DNA of 64,000 bases from Nipponacmea schrenckii (lineage: Eukaryota; Mollusca; Gastropoda; Lottiidae): contig JAUJPP010000003.1 of the NCBI GenBank assembly GCA_030562195.1, positions 26,567,398 to 26,631,397 on the forward strand, read 5' to 3'. Shown here one piece after another: positions 1 to 13,300 of this stretch. The notes below the pieces were generated by a model. That model did no database searches. It was not told the origin of the DNA and worked only from the letters and a program-made list of their open reading frames with translations. The first letter of the stretch is position 1, and each line of letters begins with the position of its first letter. The position numbers were made by a program, and so were the translations under genes.

Positions 1-123
1 CTTTATCATCCTTTTCCTCGCCATTTTCCCTGTTTTTTTTTTTTGGCCTTTTTGCTCCCAATATTTCCACTCTCTTTGTCGCCTTTTCGAGTAGTAGAGA
101 GTAGATATGGCCGCAGTCGGCTT
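1..123 (-). CDS. Possible cadherin cytoplasmic tail exon (partial)
   Basis: An AG at 125-124 followed by a frame that fits the phase-2 end of exon 22 and stays open to base 1. It is rich in lysine and arginine (STTRKGDKESG, SKKAKKKKTGKMARKR), as expected just inside a membrane. Part of it is a poly-A/T tract, the acceptor is mediocre and there is no homology I recognise. A competing candidate starts near 939. Confidence 0.2.
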
Positions 124-340
124 CTATGCAATATGTTACCCCTTTTCATCATAACCTAATATACTGCTGAAAACATGGATATTATACTAATGCATGTTAA
201 TAGAGACACTTTACCCACAATAGCTATTGGGATGCCCTCAGTAAATACCATACCATACTATATGTAATGTTACCTGTTACAGCGCGGTGCTATTTTAATC
301 CCCTAAATAATGAAAGGACAAACAACTATATTTTACAAGG

Positions 341-1200
341 ATACCTATCTGCCAATTGGTCCATGGCCAAACCCCTTGGCAATGACCTATCGTGCCATTT
401 ACAGATGGACTGACTTGAATAATGAGGAAGGATGAATTTCAGATCACCTGAGGTTGACAAACCCTCTGCGATTTTAATTTACGACCAAAATTTATTCGCT
501 GGTAACCAAGCAAATAGCACCGTGTAACGATCTCAACGCACTAAACAACTGGGCTCCAGTAAGCCCCAGAATACAGATAATAGCAGCAGACTGAGGGCAT
601 CCCATTGACATTACCTTCAAAATACAGGGTACAACAATTCATTAGGAAGATCAAAAACTCACCTTCAATCGCCAATATAGTTAATATCAAGATACATTCA
701 CACAGATACAACACAACTCAAACACTAAGATAACATACTGAGATATTATCAAATACATACAATATTAATAATAACGATAAGTTCTGAAATGCTTAAAAGG
801 CAGTTACAAAAGGAAGAAAATATTTTAAATGCTCTAATGCTGCGGTATTGAGTTAGGTAAAAGCACACACGGAAGGGGACATATAAATAAGTTGGAAGCA
901 AAACTGGGACTTAATCCTTGCGCTGCGTTGTCATTCCTGCACTCTTCCATTATTGTTTTTTAAAACCAACTTTTCAACCTCAACGCGTGTGTTATGACTG
1001 ATTATTGAAACTTATTCAAAGCACAAAAGGCACAAAAATCATGAAAATATATACCTTAGTTCAAACCAGGAAAGGACATTGATTGAAGAGAGAGAGGTTT
1101 CTAAAAGTCAAAGAGCAAATAAAGATAGTGTGATACGGACAGAATAGAAAACGTGAAGCTTCACAAAGGAACGAGGAATCGAAATACAAAATACTGTAAC
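341..1200. other. Intron or 3' region of the cadherin, nothing clear
   Basis: AT-rich single-copy-looking sequence. A short minus-strand open stretch below about 940 fits the phase after the transmembrane exon and ends at a stop, but its acceptor has no pyrimidine tract. No other feature seen. Confidence 0.5.
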
Positions 1201-1209
1201 CCACTCTAC

Positions 1210-1340
1210 CTTGATCTTAAACTAATCAGGAACAACACCAGAATAACGGCTATAATTCCCAAACTGATTGTTACAATGATCAGCGTTAACCTTAGAGTAT
1301 CCTCCGTGGTAGTTTCATCCTTCTGTTGAGCTTGTACAGG
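1210..1340 (-). CDS. Cadherin exon 22: transmembrane segment
   Basis: 131 nt, phase 0 in and phase 2 out. A short acidic stalk (QQKDETTTEDT) is followed by a helix (LIIVTISLGIIAVILVLFLI) and a basic stop-transfer SLRSR. Acceptor TTTTGTAG, donor GTAGAG. Confidence 0.85.
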
Positions 1341-4300
1341 CTACAAAAACAATATGGTTATCAGACAATTCCATACCTTACCCTAGGTCACATTGGGATG
1401 AGGTGAAATCTTTCAGAAGGGAGGGATTACTAAACTATTGGACTGGCCAATTAAAACACTCGCTTTTTAGCCATTGTGAAAAAGATATCGAGAATATCCC
1501 CCCCCCCCCTGCCTTCCCCTTTAAAATGTAAAAATGTTCTATAATGAATGCTTAAATCTTGATGAATTCATTTTAGAATCGTTAGAGAATTCAATAGAAT
1601 CGTTAGAGAATTCAATAGAATCGTTAGAGAATTCAATAGAATCGTTAGAGAATTCAATAGAATCGTTAGATAATTCAATAGAATCGTTAGAGAATTCAAT
1701 AGAATCGTTAGAGAAATTCAATGGAATCGTTAGAGATTCAATAGAATCGTTAGATAATTCAATGGAATCGTTGAAATTCAATGAATCGTTAAAATTCAAT
1801 GGAATCGTTAGATAATTCAATAGAATCGTTAGATAATTCAATAGAATCGTTAGATAATTCAATAGAATCGTTAGAGAATTCAATAGAATCGTTAGATAAT
1901 TCAATGGAATCGTTAGAGAATTCAATAGAATCGTTAGATAATTCAATAGAATCGTTAGATAATTCAATAGAATCGTTAGAAAATTCAATGGAATCGTTAG
2001 AGAATTCAATAGAATCGTTAGATAATTCAATGGAATCGTTAGAGAAATTCAATGGAATCGTTAGAGAATTCAATGGAATCGTTAGAGAAATTCAATAGAA
2101 TCGTTAGAGAATTCAATAGAATCGTTAGAGAATTCAATAGAATCGTTAGATAATTCAATAGAATCGTTAGATATTTCATAGAATCGTTAGATAATTCACT
2201 AGAATCGTTAGAGAATTCAATAGCATCGTTAGATAATTTATCTAATAATCAGGTTAGATAATTCAATGGAATCGTTAGAGAAATTCAATAGAATCGTTAG
2301 ATAATTCAATGGAATCGTTAGAGAATTCAATAGAATCGTTAGATAATTCAATAGAATCGTTAGATAATTCAATAGAATCGTTAGATAATTCACTAGAATC
2401 GTTAGAGAATTCAATAGAATCGTAGATAATTCAATGGAATCGTTAGATAATTCAATAGAATCGTTAGAAAATTCAATGGAATCGTTAGATAATTCAATGG
2501 AATCGTTAGATAATTCAATGGAATCGTTAGAGAATTCAATGGATCGTTAGATAATTCAATAGAATCGTTAGAAAATTCAATGGAATCGTTAGAGAATTCA
2601 TGGAATCGTTAGAAATTCAATGGAATCGTTAGAGAATTCAATAGAATCGTTAGAGATTCAATGTAAAGTAAAATTATAAAGTTGAATATGAATTTTAACT
2701 TCTAATAACTCGTATTGTAAAATAGTTATATTTGATAAACAAAATCTCCAAATTTTCAGCTGGACAATTCGTCTGATCTAAAATCGTCTGTATAACATAT
2801 CGCTCGATTAAATAGGTCAGGAATTTAAAAATATACGAGAAGCTGAATTCAATGAACTTCATAGTCAATATTTCTGTTTGTTTTAAATAGATATGTCGAT
2901 TTGTTATTGGTAGTAAGAAAATAAAAGAACATAAAAACAAATTAATGTTACCAGAAGGTTGCTCGTTTTTTAGAAAGTAGGTCACTTACCTTGTTGTAAC
3001 AGGAGAACCGTCTGAAGATTGGTGAGTCGCTATTTTATCAACAATAACTCTATATTTTACAACTTTCTCTAACTCTCTAAAAGTTGATAGATAATAATTA
3101 TTTTATACGATAAAATCAGCAAAATGTTCTCATCAACTAAACCCGTCCAATAACCATCTGGTTCCCCAGTCGTGGCATGTTTTTGATCATTCTGTAGCTT
3201 GCAGCTGCGGGTAGAGCTGTATATTGAACCCACCCATTACCACCCTGAGGAAATGAATAAATTAAATATATAAAGCTAAATTCTTACAGTATCAATTCAT
3301 CCTTGATAGCTCTCACTTCATCAGGGGTCTTTGAGAAAACCATCTTAATTCTCTGTATATCACTAATCAGGTATATCTACAATTAAAGAAGAGTCAGTAT
3401 AGACTAATGTAAGGCTAGAAATTAATGCGTCAACAAATTAATGCGACATGGGGTATAAAGACTAAAATTTGCTGAAGGTGTCATTAATATCATAAAAAAA
3501 AGAAAATGGCTTTCCGGAAATATGACAGGCTGGGATGTAAATTTATAGAACTAAAATATATAACAAAAATTTCATATACAAGGAACACAAGGAATATAAC
3601 AAGGAACACAAGGAATATACAAGGAACACAAGGGAATATAACAAGGAACACAAGGGAATATAACAAGGAACACAAGGGAATATAACAAGGAACACAAGGG
3701 AATATAACAAGGAACACAAGGGAATATAACAAGGAACACAAGGGAATATAACAAGGAACACAAGGGAATATAACAAGGAACACAAAGAATATAACAAGAA
3801 ACAAAGGGAATATAACAAGGAACACAAGGGAATATAACAAGAAACACAAGAATATAACAAGGAACCAAGGGAATATAACAAGGAACACAAGGGAATATAA
3901 CAAGGAACACAAGGAATATACAAGGAACCAAGGGAATATAAAAAGAAACACAAGGGAATATAACAAGAAACACAAGGGAATATAACAAGAAACACAAGGG
4001 AATATAACAAGGAACACAAGGGAATATAACAAGGAACACAAGGGAATATAACAAGAACACAAGGGAATAAATTATGGTATAAGACACTTCTTGAATAAGT
4101 TAGTTAGCGGTGGCCAGAAAGAACAAAACATCTTGTGTTTCCTGACAAGAAACGGGTTTTCTGACATAAATTAAACACTGAATATTAGCTTTATTTAATA
4201 TCAAGTCGTAATGATAAACAACAATTAAATATAGCACAATACTAGCAATTACGGTCTTTTGGACTAATGTCCAGAAATTCTGTCTTCTTTCAGTTAAAGT

Positions 4301-7300
4301 GATACTTAGATGTGCATATATATTCATCAGTGAACTTACCTGGTGTCATAAAGTAACAGAATCTATGTAAAAGACGCATTATTCCTTTAAAAATAAAAAT
4401 ATGAAGAGTGGTCACAACCACAAGCACGATTTGCCCCATTGCACACACTTACCTCGAAAACAGCTTCATCTGTTAAATTCCCAATATCGAACGCCTGGAT
4501 AGTCAGTATGAAGGCACCAGTCATTTCGGATGAAAATAACATGTTGGTTTTGATGGTGTCATTATCCAAGATTAAAGGCGGATTTTTTTCATCAATAACA
4601 ATATCAATATCCTTTGTTTTGATTGATCCGACTAATCTAAAATGCGTTACGGCATTCTCACCAATATCGGCATCGCTGACCTCCTCCTACAAGGTCACAT
4701 TGCAATTATAGAAAATGGATTATACTAACACACCATTTTTATCTATAGAACATTTTTATCTATAGAACATTTTTTCGGGTTACAAGTAGAAAAGAGCATC
4801 AAGAAATAATATACAACTTAGGCTATGCCGAAAGGCTGAACGATATTAGTGAAAGGGGTGGGAATAGTGGGCATCGAACAATTATACGGACACGTAATGG
4901 ACGCCAACGAGATAAATTTCGTGCGCATTTCAAATAATCGACGTAAAAAGGTTACCTGATATACATCAAACAATAGTAGGCCTACAAGATGATGGTTCCG
5001 TTGATTCTATCACGTGACCCTATGACGTCGATATTTTTGAATGCGCACGCAATTTAAGATTGCAAATGCACGATTGGAAAACCTCGACGCAACAGCAGGC
5101 GTGACATGAATGGTGTACAGAGATAATGTTGGTATGACTGAACTACAAAAACATCCAGCTATCAGAGGCTGGTAATAGAATCAACAAGTTTCGGACTTAA
5201 AGGTCGATTGCGAGATATGTACATATCAGACTTCCATGAGACACCATTCAGAGACACCATTCGGACCTTGTAATGGATCATTCATTCATAGTGTTCTTCT
5301 TAACAATTCGTAGACGCCTCTTCATAGTTGCGTGTCTGAACTGAAGTTATATCTGTTCGAAGTGACGTACCTTTAAATTTTGAATAACTGAACCGTATTC
5401 AATATCATACAGAAAACCGGAAGTGATTTTTTCTGCGGAAAATACAGGGGGGTTGTCGTTGAAGTCATTGATGGTTATTTTGACCCACAGCATCGTGTTG
5501 TTACCAGGGTCATATTCAGGAGGATGCCCATTATTTAGATCCTCGTTTTTAGAAATAGATGGCTGAATCGAGAGGGAACAGTCTCCACTAGCAACTATAA
5601 CCAGGTTCACTTCCGGTGTCTCTTCCCTATCTACTGATTTGACAAGGGAGAGAATTCCAGATGTCTTATTTAAGATAAAGTGATCTAGTAATTCTCCACC
5701 TTAAAGAAAAAAAAAAATTTATGAAATGATAAACATGAAATAAATTCAATCACTTGCCACAATCCAAAATACAAATGAGCCTAACTAATATTGTAAAGCT
5801 AATTATTCCGTTTATCCTTTTAAGGTATTAATTACGTATTACAGCGTTACATATAGTGTAGCCATCACAAAAATACACGTGGGAAAGCCAGTTCGAAACG
5901 CGTATAGTAATGATTTCATTCTCCAAAGTGCTATTTTTGAGTCAACTTAGACTTTAGTTATGTAAGTAGATAATTATTAAACTTTAAATGTATATACATG
6001 TAATTGGCTTACCATGTAAATGACAGGAAAAATTGAATCATTAAATTTTTGGTCAACCAAAACATGAAATTACCTCAAACGATGTGCAATATGTCCATGC
6101 TACATATCTATATAGATTGATATTTACCTAGAATGTAATAACAGATGATGGGTATCTTGTCAGGATCAGTAGCCAGTGAGAGATTACCCACTTCAATATT
6201 ATTCTTTTCTTCAGACACTGATAGACTGTGTGGCTGAATGATATGGTAACCAAAAACTGGCGAGTTATCATCAATATCTTCTAGTACTATTCTAAGCTTG
6301 ATGGTCGACTCTAGAGAGGGTATTCCCCCATCCACTGCTGTGATACTGATCTGAAATGAGAAACCATTTTGGTCACGTTCTGGACGAAACACAGTAACGG
6401 GTTATAAAGGATGCTCACGTCTGTTAATCCCATTCTTTATATCATTCAACTTCAGTTGAATCCATGACAATGTTACTATGTGTAATTTTGAAGCCTGACA
6501 ATCCAAGCTACCACACAATCAACATAATTTTTAATCGTGATCGAGACTACTTTGTTAACTGTGATAATATCATAGTAGTTGCCAAATTGGTAGCACCGGT
6601 ATAACCATAACTAGATTGTATGTTTATTGGTTGCAAGCTAGATCATCGACCAATTACTATGAGTCACGAAGAGATCCACTTACTGTATCATTGGTCAGAT
6701 TTTACCATTAGCCACTTTTCTTATATCATGGTTCTGTAAAATCAGCGATTTGATTGGAATGCACTCTAGTGCATGCAGCTAATCAGACCCCTCTACGTAT
6801 TTGCTTAGTACACTCCAATCAATTCGCTGCAATCAGCGCACATACAAAATTAACCAATGATGTCAAGGTATTAAACTTATTAAAGTTCGCAATAACTTGC
6901 CATTGTGAAGATGTATAAGATGAAGTCTGTAATAGCTTGCCATTGTGAAAATGTATAAGATGAAGTTTATAATTGCTTGACATTGTGAAGATGTATAAGA
7001 TGAAGTCTGTAATAGCTTGCCATTGTGAAGATGTATAAGATGAAGTTTGTAATAGCTTGACAATGTGAAGATGTATAAGATAAAGTTTGTAATAGCTTGA
7101 CAATGTGAAGATGTATAAGATGAAGTCTGTAATAGCTTGCCATTGTGAAGATGTATAAGATGAAGTCTGTAATAGCTTGCCATTGTGAAAATGTATAAGA
7201 TGAAGTTTATAATAGCTTGACATTGTGAAGATGTATAAGATGAAGTCTGTAATAGCTTGCCATTGTGAAGATGTATAAGATGAAGTTTGTAATAGCTTGA

Positions 7301-10300
7301 CATTGTGAAGATGTATAAAATGAAGTTTGTAATAGCTTGAAATTGTGAAGATGTATAAGATGAAGTTTGTAATAGCTTGCCATTGTGAAGATGTATAAGA
7401 TGAAGTTTGTAATAGCTTGACATTGTGAAGATGTATAAGATGAAGTTTGTAATAGCTTGACATGTGACGATGTATAAGATGAAGTTTGTAATAGCTTGAC
7501 ATTGTGGCGATGTATAATATGAAGTTTATAATAACTTGACATTGTGAAGATGTATAATATGAAGTTTATAATAGCTTGATATGTGACGATGTATAAGTAT
7601 GAAGTTTGTAATAGCTTGACATTGTGAAGATGTATAATATGAAGTTTATAATAACTTGACATTGTGAAAATGTATAATATGAAGTTTATAATAGCTTGAC
7701 ATTGTGAAGATGTATAAATATGAAGTTTGTAATAGCTTGACATTGTGAAGATGTATAATATGAAGTTTATAATAACTTGACATTGTGAAGATGTATAATA
7801 TGAAGTTTGTAAAAGCTTGACATTGTGAAGATGTATAAGATGAAGTCTGTAATATCTTGCCATTGTGACGATGTAAAAATATCCCCCTTATATACCTCGT
7901 AAACTTCCTGTTTCTCTCTGTCTAAACGACCATAGTTAGTTAGTTCACCAGACAATCTGTTAAGCTGCCAGACGTTAGAAGTATCAACAGCCGGTCTGTA
8001 GCTAATGGCACCATTCTCACCACTATCAGAATCATTGGCATAAAATAAATATATTACTGATCCTAGTTGTTGCTCCTAGAAAATAAGTCTGATATTGGGT
8101 GTCTTGAAACATCTGGTCCAGGACTTAACGAGTTAAGAGGGGGTAGTTTTACTGAACTGTAAACCGAGGTTCGCTGTTCAACATTTCAACATAGTTTATC
8201 CTCAGTCTCTTGTCAAGTTGATGAAAATATTCATGGGACTTAGTGCCCTAGAAGATCACGTCTGACCCTGTTACCAGAATCAGGACACAAGGATACATTT
8301 TAAAGGCGTGACCTCGCCGAACTACTTTTCTATACCGGAAAATATCACGACCCTTTACATCATTCGACTGATTAAGTCTGGCGTTGTAATTTAATGCACT
8401 CTAGGAACCCCAAGAACTAGATTTCTTACCTCTTGTATTCGGATTTCCGGTATAAGATCAGCAGAAACGTTGTACTCAGACAGAGGCGGTCTATAAAATA
8501 CAGGTCGGTGAAGGTTAACATCCGTTATGATAATTTCAATCTGTTTTGTAGTGTTAAGAGAAGGTGTGCCTTTATCTCGTGCCATAACTGTTATATATCT
8601 CAACCCGACCTTTCCGATCAAAGTTTCGTTAACGAAGACTGTTCCCATGTTAACATCAATGCCCAGTCCAGTAATGTTGCTGCTTGTGGTTAGAAAATAC
8701 TCGATTTCTTGGTTGGGACCATTGTCTTTATCAATAGCAGAGATTTTAAAGAGTTCCGTGCCGGGCTTGGTGTCCTCTGGAATCTGTCTTCTAGTAGGGG
8801 TGTCTGTAAATTCTGGAGGGTTGTCATTAACGTCCAATATAACAATATTAATCCGAAGCCTGGTCGATCTCTGTTGACTAGGGTCGGAATCCATATCAGT
8901 GGCTACAACAAATATTGTATAAGAACTTCTCTCTTCTCTGTCTAATTTACCTGTCACTGTTAGATTACCCTGTAATCAAAGTTAAATATTTATTTCAAAA
9001 TGTGATCCTGCACTTCCGGAATTTATTGGTAATTAGTTCGCCTGCGCATGCGTCACATACAAAAATGAAATGAAATGAATGGAGTTTTACGCCCTACTCT
9101 TCTGCACCTTATAGGCTAATGAAGACGGACAACGCTATGCTATGTGTTCTTTTCTGGGAAATTTTTGACTGGTTCTATGATCATAGAGGGCCGGATGGTA
9201 CCGCTCACCCATCTTACTTACCGTAAGGTTATCAATCTGAAATTTATTATCCTCGTCATCCAAGGCATAGGTGACAGATGTTTCGTTATCTGTAGCCGTC
9301 ATTAAACCAATGAATGTTCCTTGTTTCGTGTTTTCATGAACCGAGAAATTAGTGGGGTGATTATCAGAGAAAACTGGGGAATTGTCGTTTACGTCTAAGA
9401 TCTGGACTACTACAGTAGTTTCTGTTTCGTGATCGGAATTTAATTCTTTAGCTCGAATCTGTAAAAAGTAATCGTACAATAAAAGATATATGAAGCTATT
9501 TGAAAGCTCGACAGAGCGTCGGAGGTTTGCTCTTTTATCGACTTGTATTGATCAATAAACCCTCGTAAGAGATTCTCTATAAGAACTGCTCCAGTGACTG
9601 CTAGTCAGTTTTCTCGTATAACGGGTTTATAATTTATTTTACCGCTCACCTTAAACGTTATATTAGTCCTACTCTCATAGTCCAGTATATTCGAATTATT
9701 GACTTTTAATATGACAGTAGATTTAGAGTAGATCGGAGTTCCTGTTCCTGGAATGGTATCGAACGCATCAGGATATTGATTATCTGGAGACATCAGTAAC
9801 TCAAAACTGTGATGCTCTGGAGTCTAAAATAATAATTTTGAAAAGGCAATCACCCTCCTGTTTCAAAACAAGGTTTAAAATAAATGTTTTCTACAGTGGC
9901 TCAGATACGAAATTATTAACATTTGATTTAAAAACTGGGTGAAAATTAGGTGATAATTCGGAAAATAGAAGCCAAAAGTATACAAAAATGTACAAATACA
10001 ACGGACAGAAAACTAAACCTACTTGATCAGAATCTGAGACTTCTATAAGTTGCCCCATCTCCATGGTAAGAGGCACCCCTTTAGGGGAGTTTTCCGCTAT
10101 ACTCGCTGTATATCGAACATGGTTGAACGTTGGTTCATTATCATTCACGTCAATCAACGTGATTGACAGGTCCGTAGTTGACCAGGTTTGCCCAAGATTT
10201 TTCTGACCGTCTGGGACAACCTCACTTGCCTTAAGGAGGAAACACAAAGAAATTTAATGGAAAACGTTAAAAAATACCTCTTTGATGTGGTTAATAAAAT

Positions 10301-13300
10301 TCTATGCAGATTTACATTAACATTGCAAAAAAAATAACCTGTTAAGTTCATGGCCTAATCTGAAAATTTAACTGATACTGCCAAAACGGTTCAGTTTTAA
10401 TGGCGTCCTGGTCTGAAATGTGAAGAATATTCATATCACACGAAACTTACATTGACCGTGATTCGAAACACACCGCCCTTCTGTTTCACTGCTTCGTCAT
10501 CAGCATCAAGAACGCCATCTACGGTTATCTCTCCTGTTGTACTATTGATGGTGAAGTTGTGCACCTCTCCTAAATAAAAAAAAGAGGAAAATGGGCATAA
10601 TGCCATAATATAAACTCATGTCATATTTCCGCTAGATTACATATCTTAACATCAACTTTAATGTAAGTTACACTTAAAAAATTGTAAGATATTTTGTGGA
10701 ACCAGACGCTCGACAATTTTGTCTGGCCCTGGAATCAGAAACATTTTATATTATTTTTGAAAACTAAACCGAGCATGAAAAATGTTTTTTGACCTTGGGC
10801 CTGGTTACATTCATGAGTTTATTGACACCCATAACATAATTAACTTTATCGTATCACGTTAGAAGAATATATTTGTGGTCTGTGTAAAGAGAGAGTTATT
10901 TACCTGGTACAAATGAATACCGTATAGTATTAGGTACTCCACTATCTCCATCTAGGGCTACAATCTTCAGATTGATACTCGACCCCTACAAGACAATACA
11001 ACATATGATATATTAAGGGCAGTCTTGTCCAAGACACGTATAAAACAGGCGTATAAAGACGGTGATGCTGAACAAGGTGTCGTGTAAATTGAGGTGACTC
11101 GTCCGAAGCTCATTAAGCTTATCTACATAGTGTATCTTCGTGTATCACTCATCTCATGATCCCTTGATCTCGTCCTATTCGATACGTTTACTTGGCAGGT
11201 TTCACATGCCCAATCAATGTTTGTAGACGTCCTGTGGTACATTCTCATAGTCCAAGAGCTAGCTACTGGTGATTTTACCCCAAAAGATCCAAAAGATTTG
11301 ATGGTTTCAATGCATCAGGACTATGACAGACATTGAAAATCTGCTGGTACATATCGGGTGGGTGTGGCCCCCAGGGTATTTCAAAAAACCATTGAAAAAG
11401 TTTATTTTAACATTCAAGCTACATAGTAAAGACTTTGGTACACGCGGTATTAGACTTAGTTGGGGATAGGATCTTGGTCTTGAACTTAGAAGTTCTGCCT
11501 AAAATATGCGGTATCTTGTAAATGATAACCTCCATTAAGTTCTATGAATCGCAGAAATGAGAGAATCATTGGACTTCCTAGCTTTTTTATCAGTTTCCGG
11601 AACCACGACAAAATAGATTTTGATAAGTCATAGATATAGAGTGAAATTTTCGGATTCAATGACGATCGAAGTTCGTCCAAAGCTTTAGAACCCCAAACTG
11701 CACTGCTTCTGTCGTTGACTGCACCGCATACAGAGGCAGTTCTCGCTTAAAGGTATCCAGTCAGACTGAGTCTTATCGTCTTATGTGATATATTTTGACT
11801 GATTTCAGCTAGATTGGGATCAGGAAAGTTTATTGGGATTACAATGAAAAGTGAACTATATTTCTTATGCTAATGGCGACATAAATCGCGACGTTGACGT
11901 CGTTAAAGAAGACATTATGGTTATCCTTTAAAAGCCAGGTTAGTTGGTGATAATGGCATGGTATAATAGAAGATTGAGATCGGTGAATACGAGATACGAG
12001 ATTTTGTTCTATTATTTATTCATTCTTGAATTCTTTCGTTAAGGTCTTCTTCCATCCATTCATTGGTTCGATTTAACGCCCAAGTTTTTATTCATCCGGG
12101 ATTCTCTTCAGACTTTCCATCTCTCTTTTTTTAAATATTGTCATTCATTCTTAGCTTTACTTACTATCTTTCTATCAGTTATTAACTGTCGTCTTCATTC
12201 ATTCATTCCCCTTAATCGTATCTACTATCAATCTATTTTAATTTACATTGTCTTCATTCATTTGTTCATTCATTCATTCTCCTCAATCGTATCTACTATC
12301 AATCTATTTTAATTTACATTGTCGTATCGTATTGACCACCGTACTGTGGATTCTTGGTGCAGGAACTGTTCCTTGCAATTGTGATTATAGACGGCGTTTG
12401 AAGGCGTTTGGGTCTTATTTAATTTATCTCTTATTAATAAGAACGAATTGGGTTCAATTTCGTTTTATTGTTGCTTTGGTTGTTCTTATAAGAGTCGACT
12501 ATGTACCAGCAATATCTCTGGACAGAAAGGGGTAATATTTATCAAACATTAATAGCCCCACCCCACCTTTTTTTAAAAAAACAGTATAAAACGCCATAAA
12601 GCAACAAGTCGTGGTTAAGGGATGAATAGTGCTCAGTATAGTACAATAGAGGTTTAAACTCGCAAACTAAAACTTTTGTTTCGAGGTCTTGATTAGGGGA
12701 TGATTTCTCGTCAGTCAGAGAGTCTCCTGATACGGTGGGTTTAATTTGTCTATATCAAGATTTTTCTTCTATTAGGGCTATATTATGAAAAAACGCTACG
12801 GCAAATCGATCAAACCTTCAACAAACCCTGTTCCTTTTGTTTGAAATGGTAACTAGGATGTGAGCTGAAATCAGGGGTTAAAATAAAATACCTGTGTTTG
12901 CAACCAAGGATTCATACTGTTAGACGAAGTCGTAGGATAAAGGACTTCACCGGGAGAGCCTTTTATAATTATAAGGTATGTAGTTTTTACTTAATATTTG
13001 TTTTTATTCATTGAAATAGGCACAATTGACTAAGGTATTTTCAACAAACTGATCTTTGGAAATCGACATTCGATCGGAAGGCACGTAGCCAAAATTAATT
13101 GTTCGCGGGCCATGTTAGATATTCTTAAAGGGTAGTATTTATTTGCCGTTTTGATATTATTGATTACATATTTTGAGACTTTTTTCTGAGGGATTGCCCT
13201 ACCCCTTGCTAGCGATCTCTTGGTAATTCTTTCTTCATTGCTTTTTGTATGTATGTAAACGTTCGTTCACCCATATTCACAGTGTACAACTATTACAATC

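Noticed and set aside
1534..2098. Long open frames with ESLENSI repeats on both strands
   Set aside because: The 21-bp period keeps any frame open. They lie in a cadherin intron and have no other sign of coding.
3125..3240. Possible extra cadherin exon on the minus strand (GGNGWVQYTAL)
   Set aside because: No donor of the right phase. The exons at 3288 and 3076 join in frame without it.
3490..4087. Hydrophobic repeat ORFs (CYIPLCSLLYSL-type)
   Set aside because: Artefact of the 22-bp array: the peptide changes phase with each unit and sits between two confirmed exons.
6819..7863. Minus-strand ORFs over the 40-bp array
   Set aside because: Tandem-repeat translation inside an intron.
8433..8945. 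Plus-strand ORFs opposite the largest cadherin exon
   Set aside because: Antisense shadows of a conserved exon.
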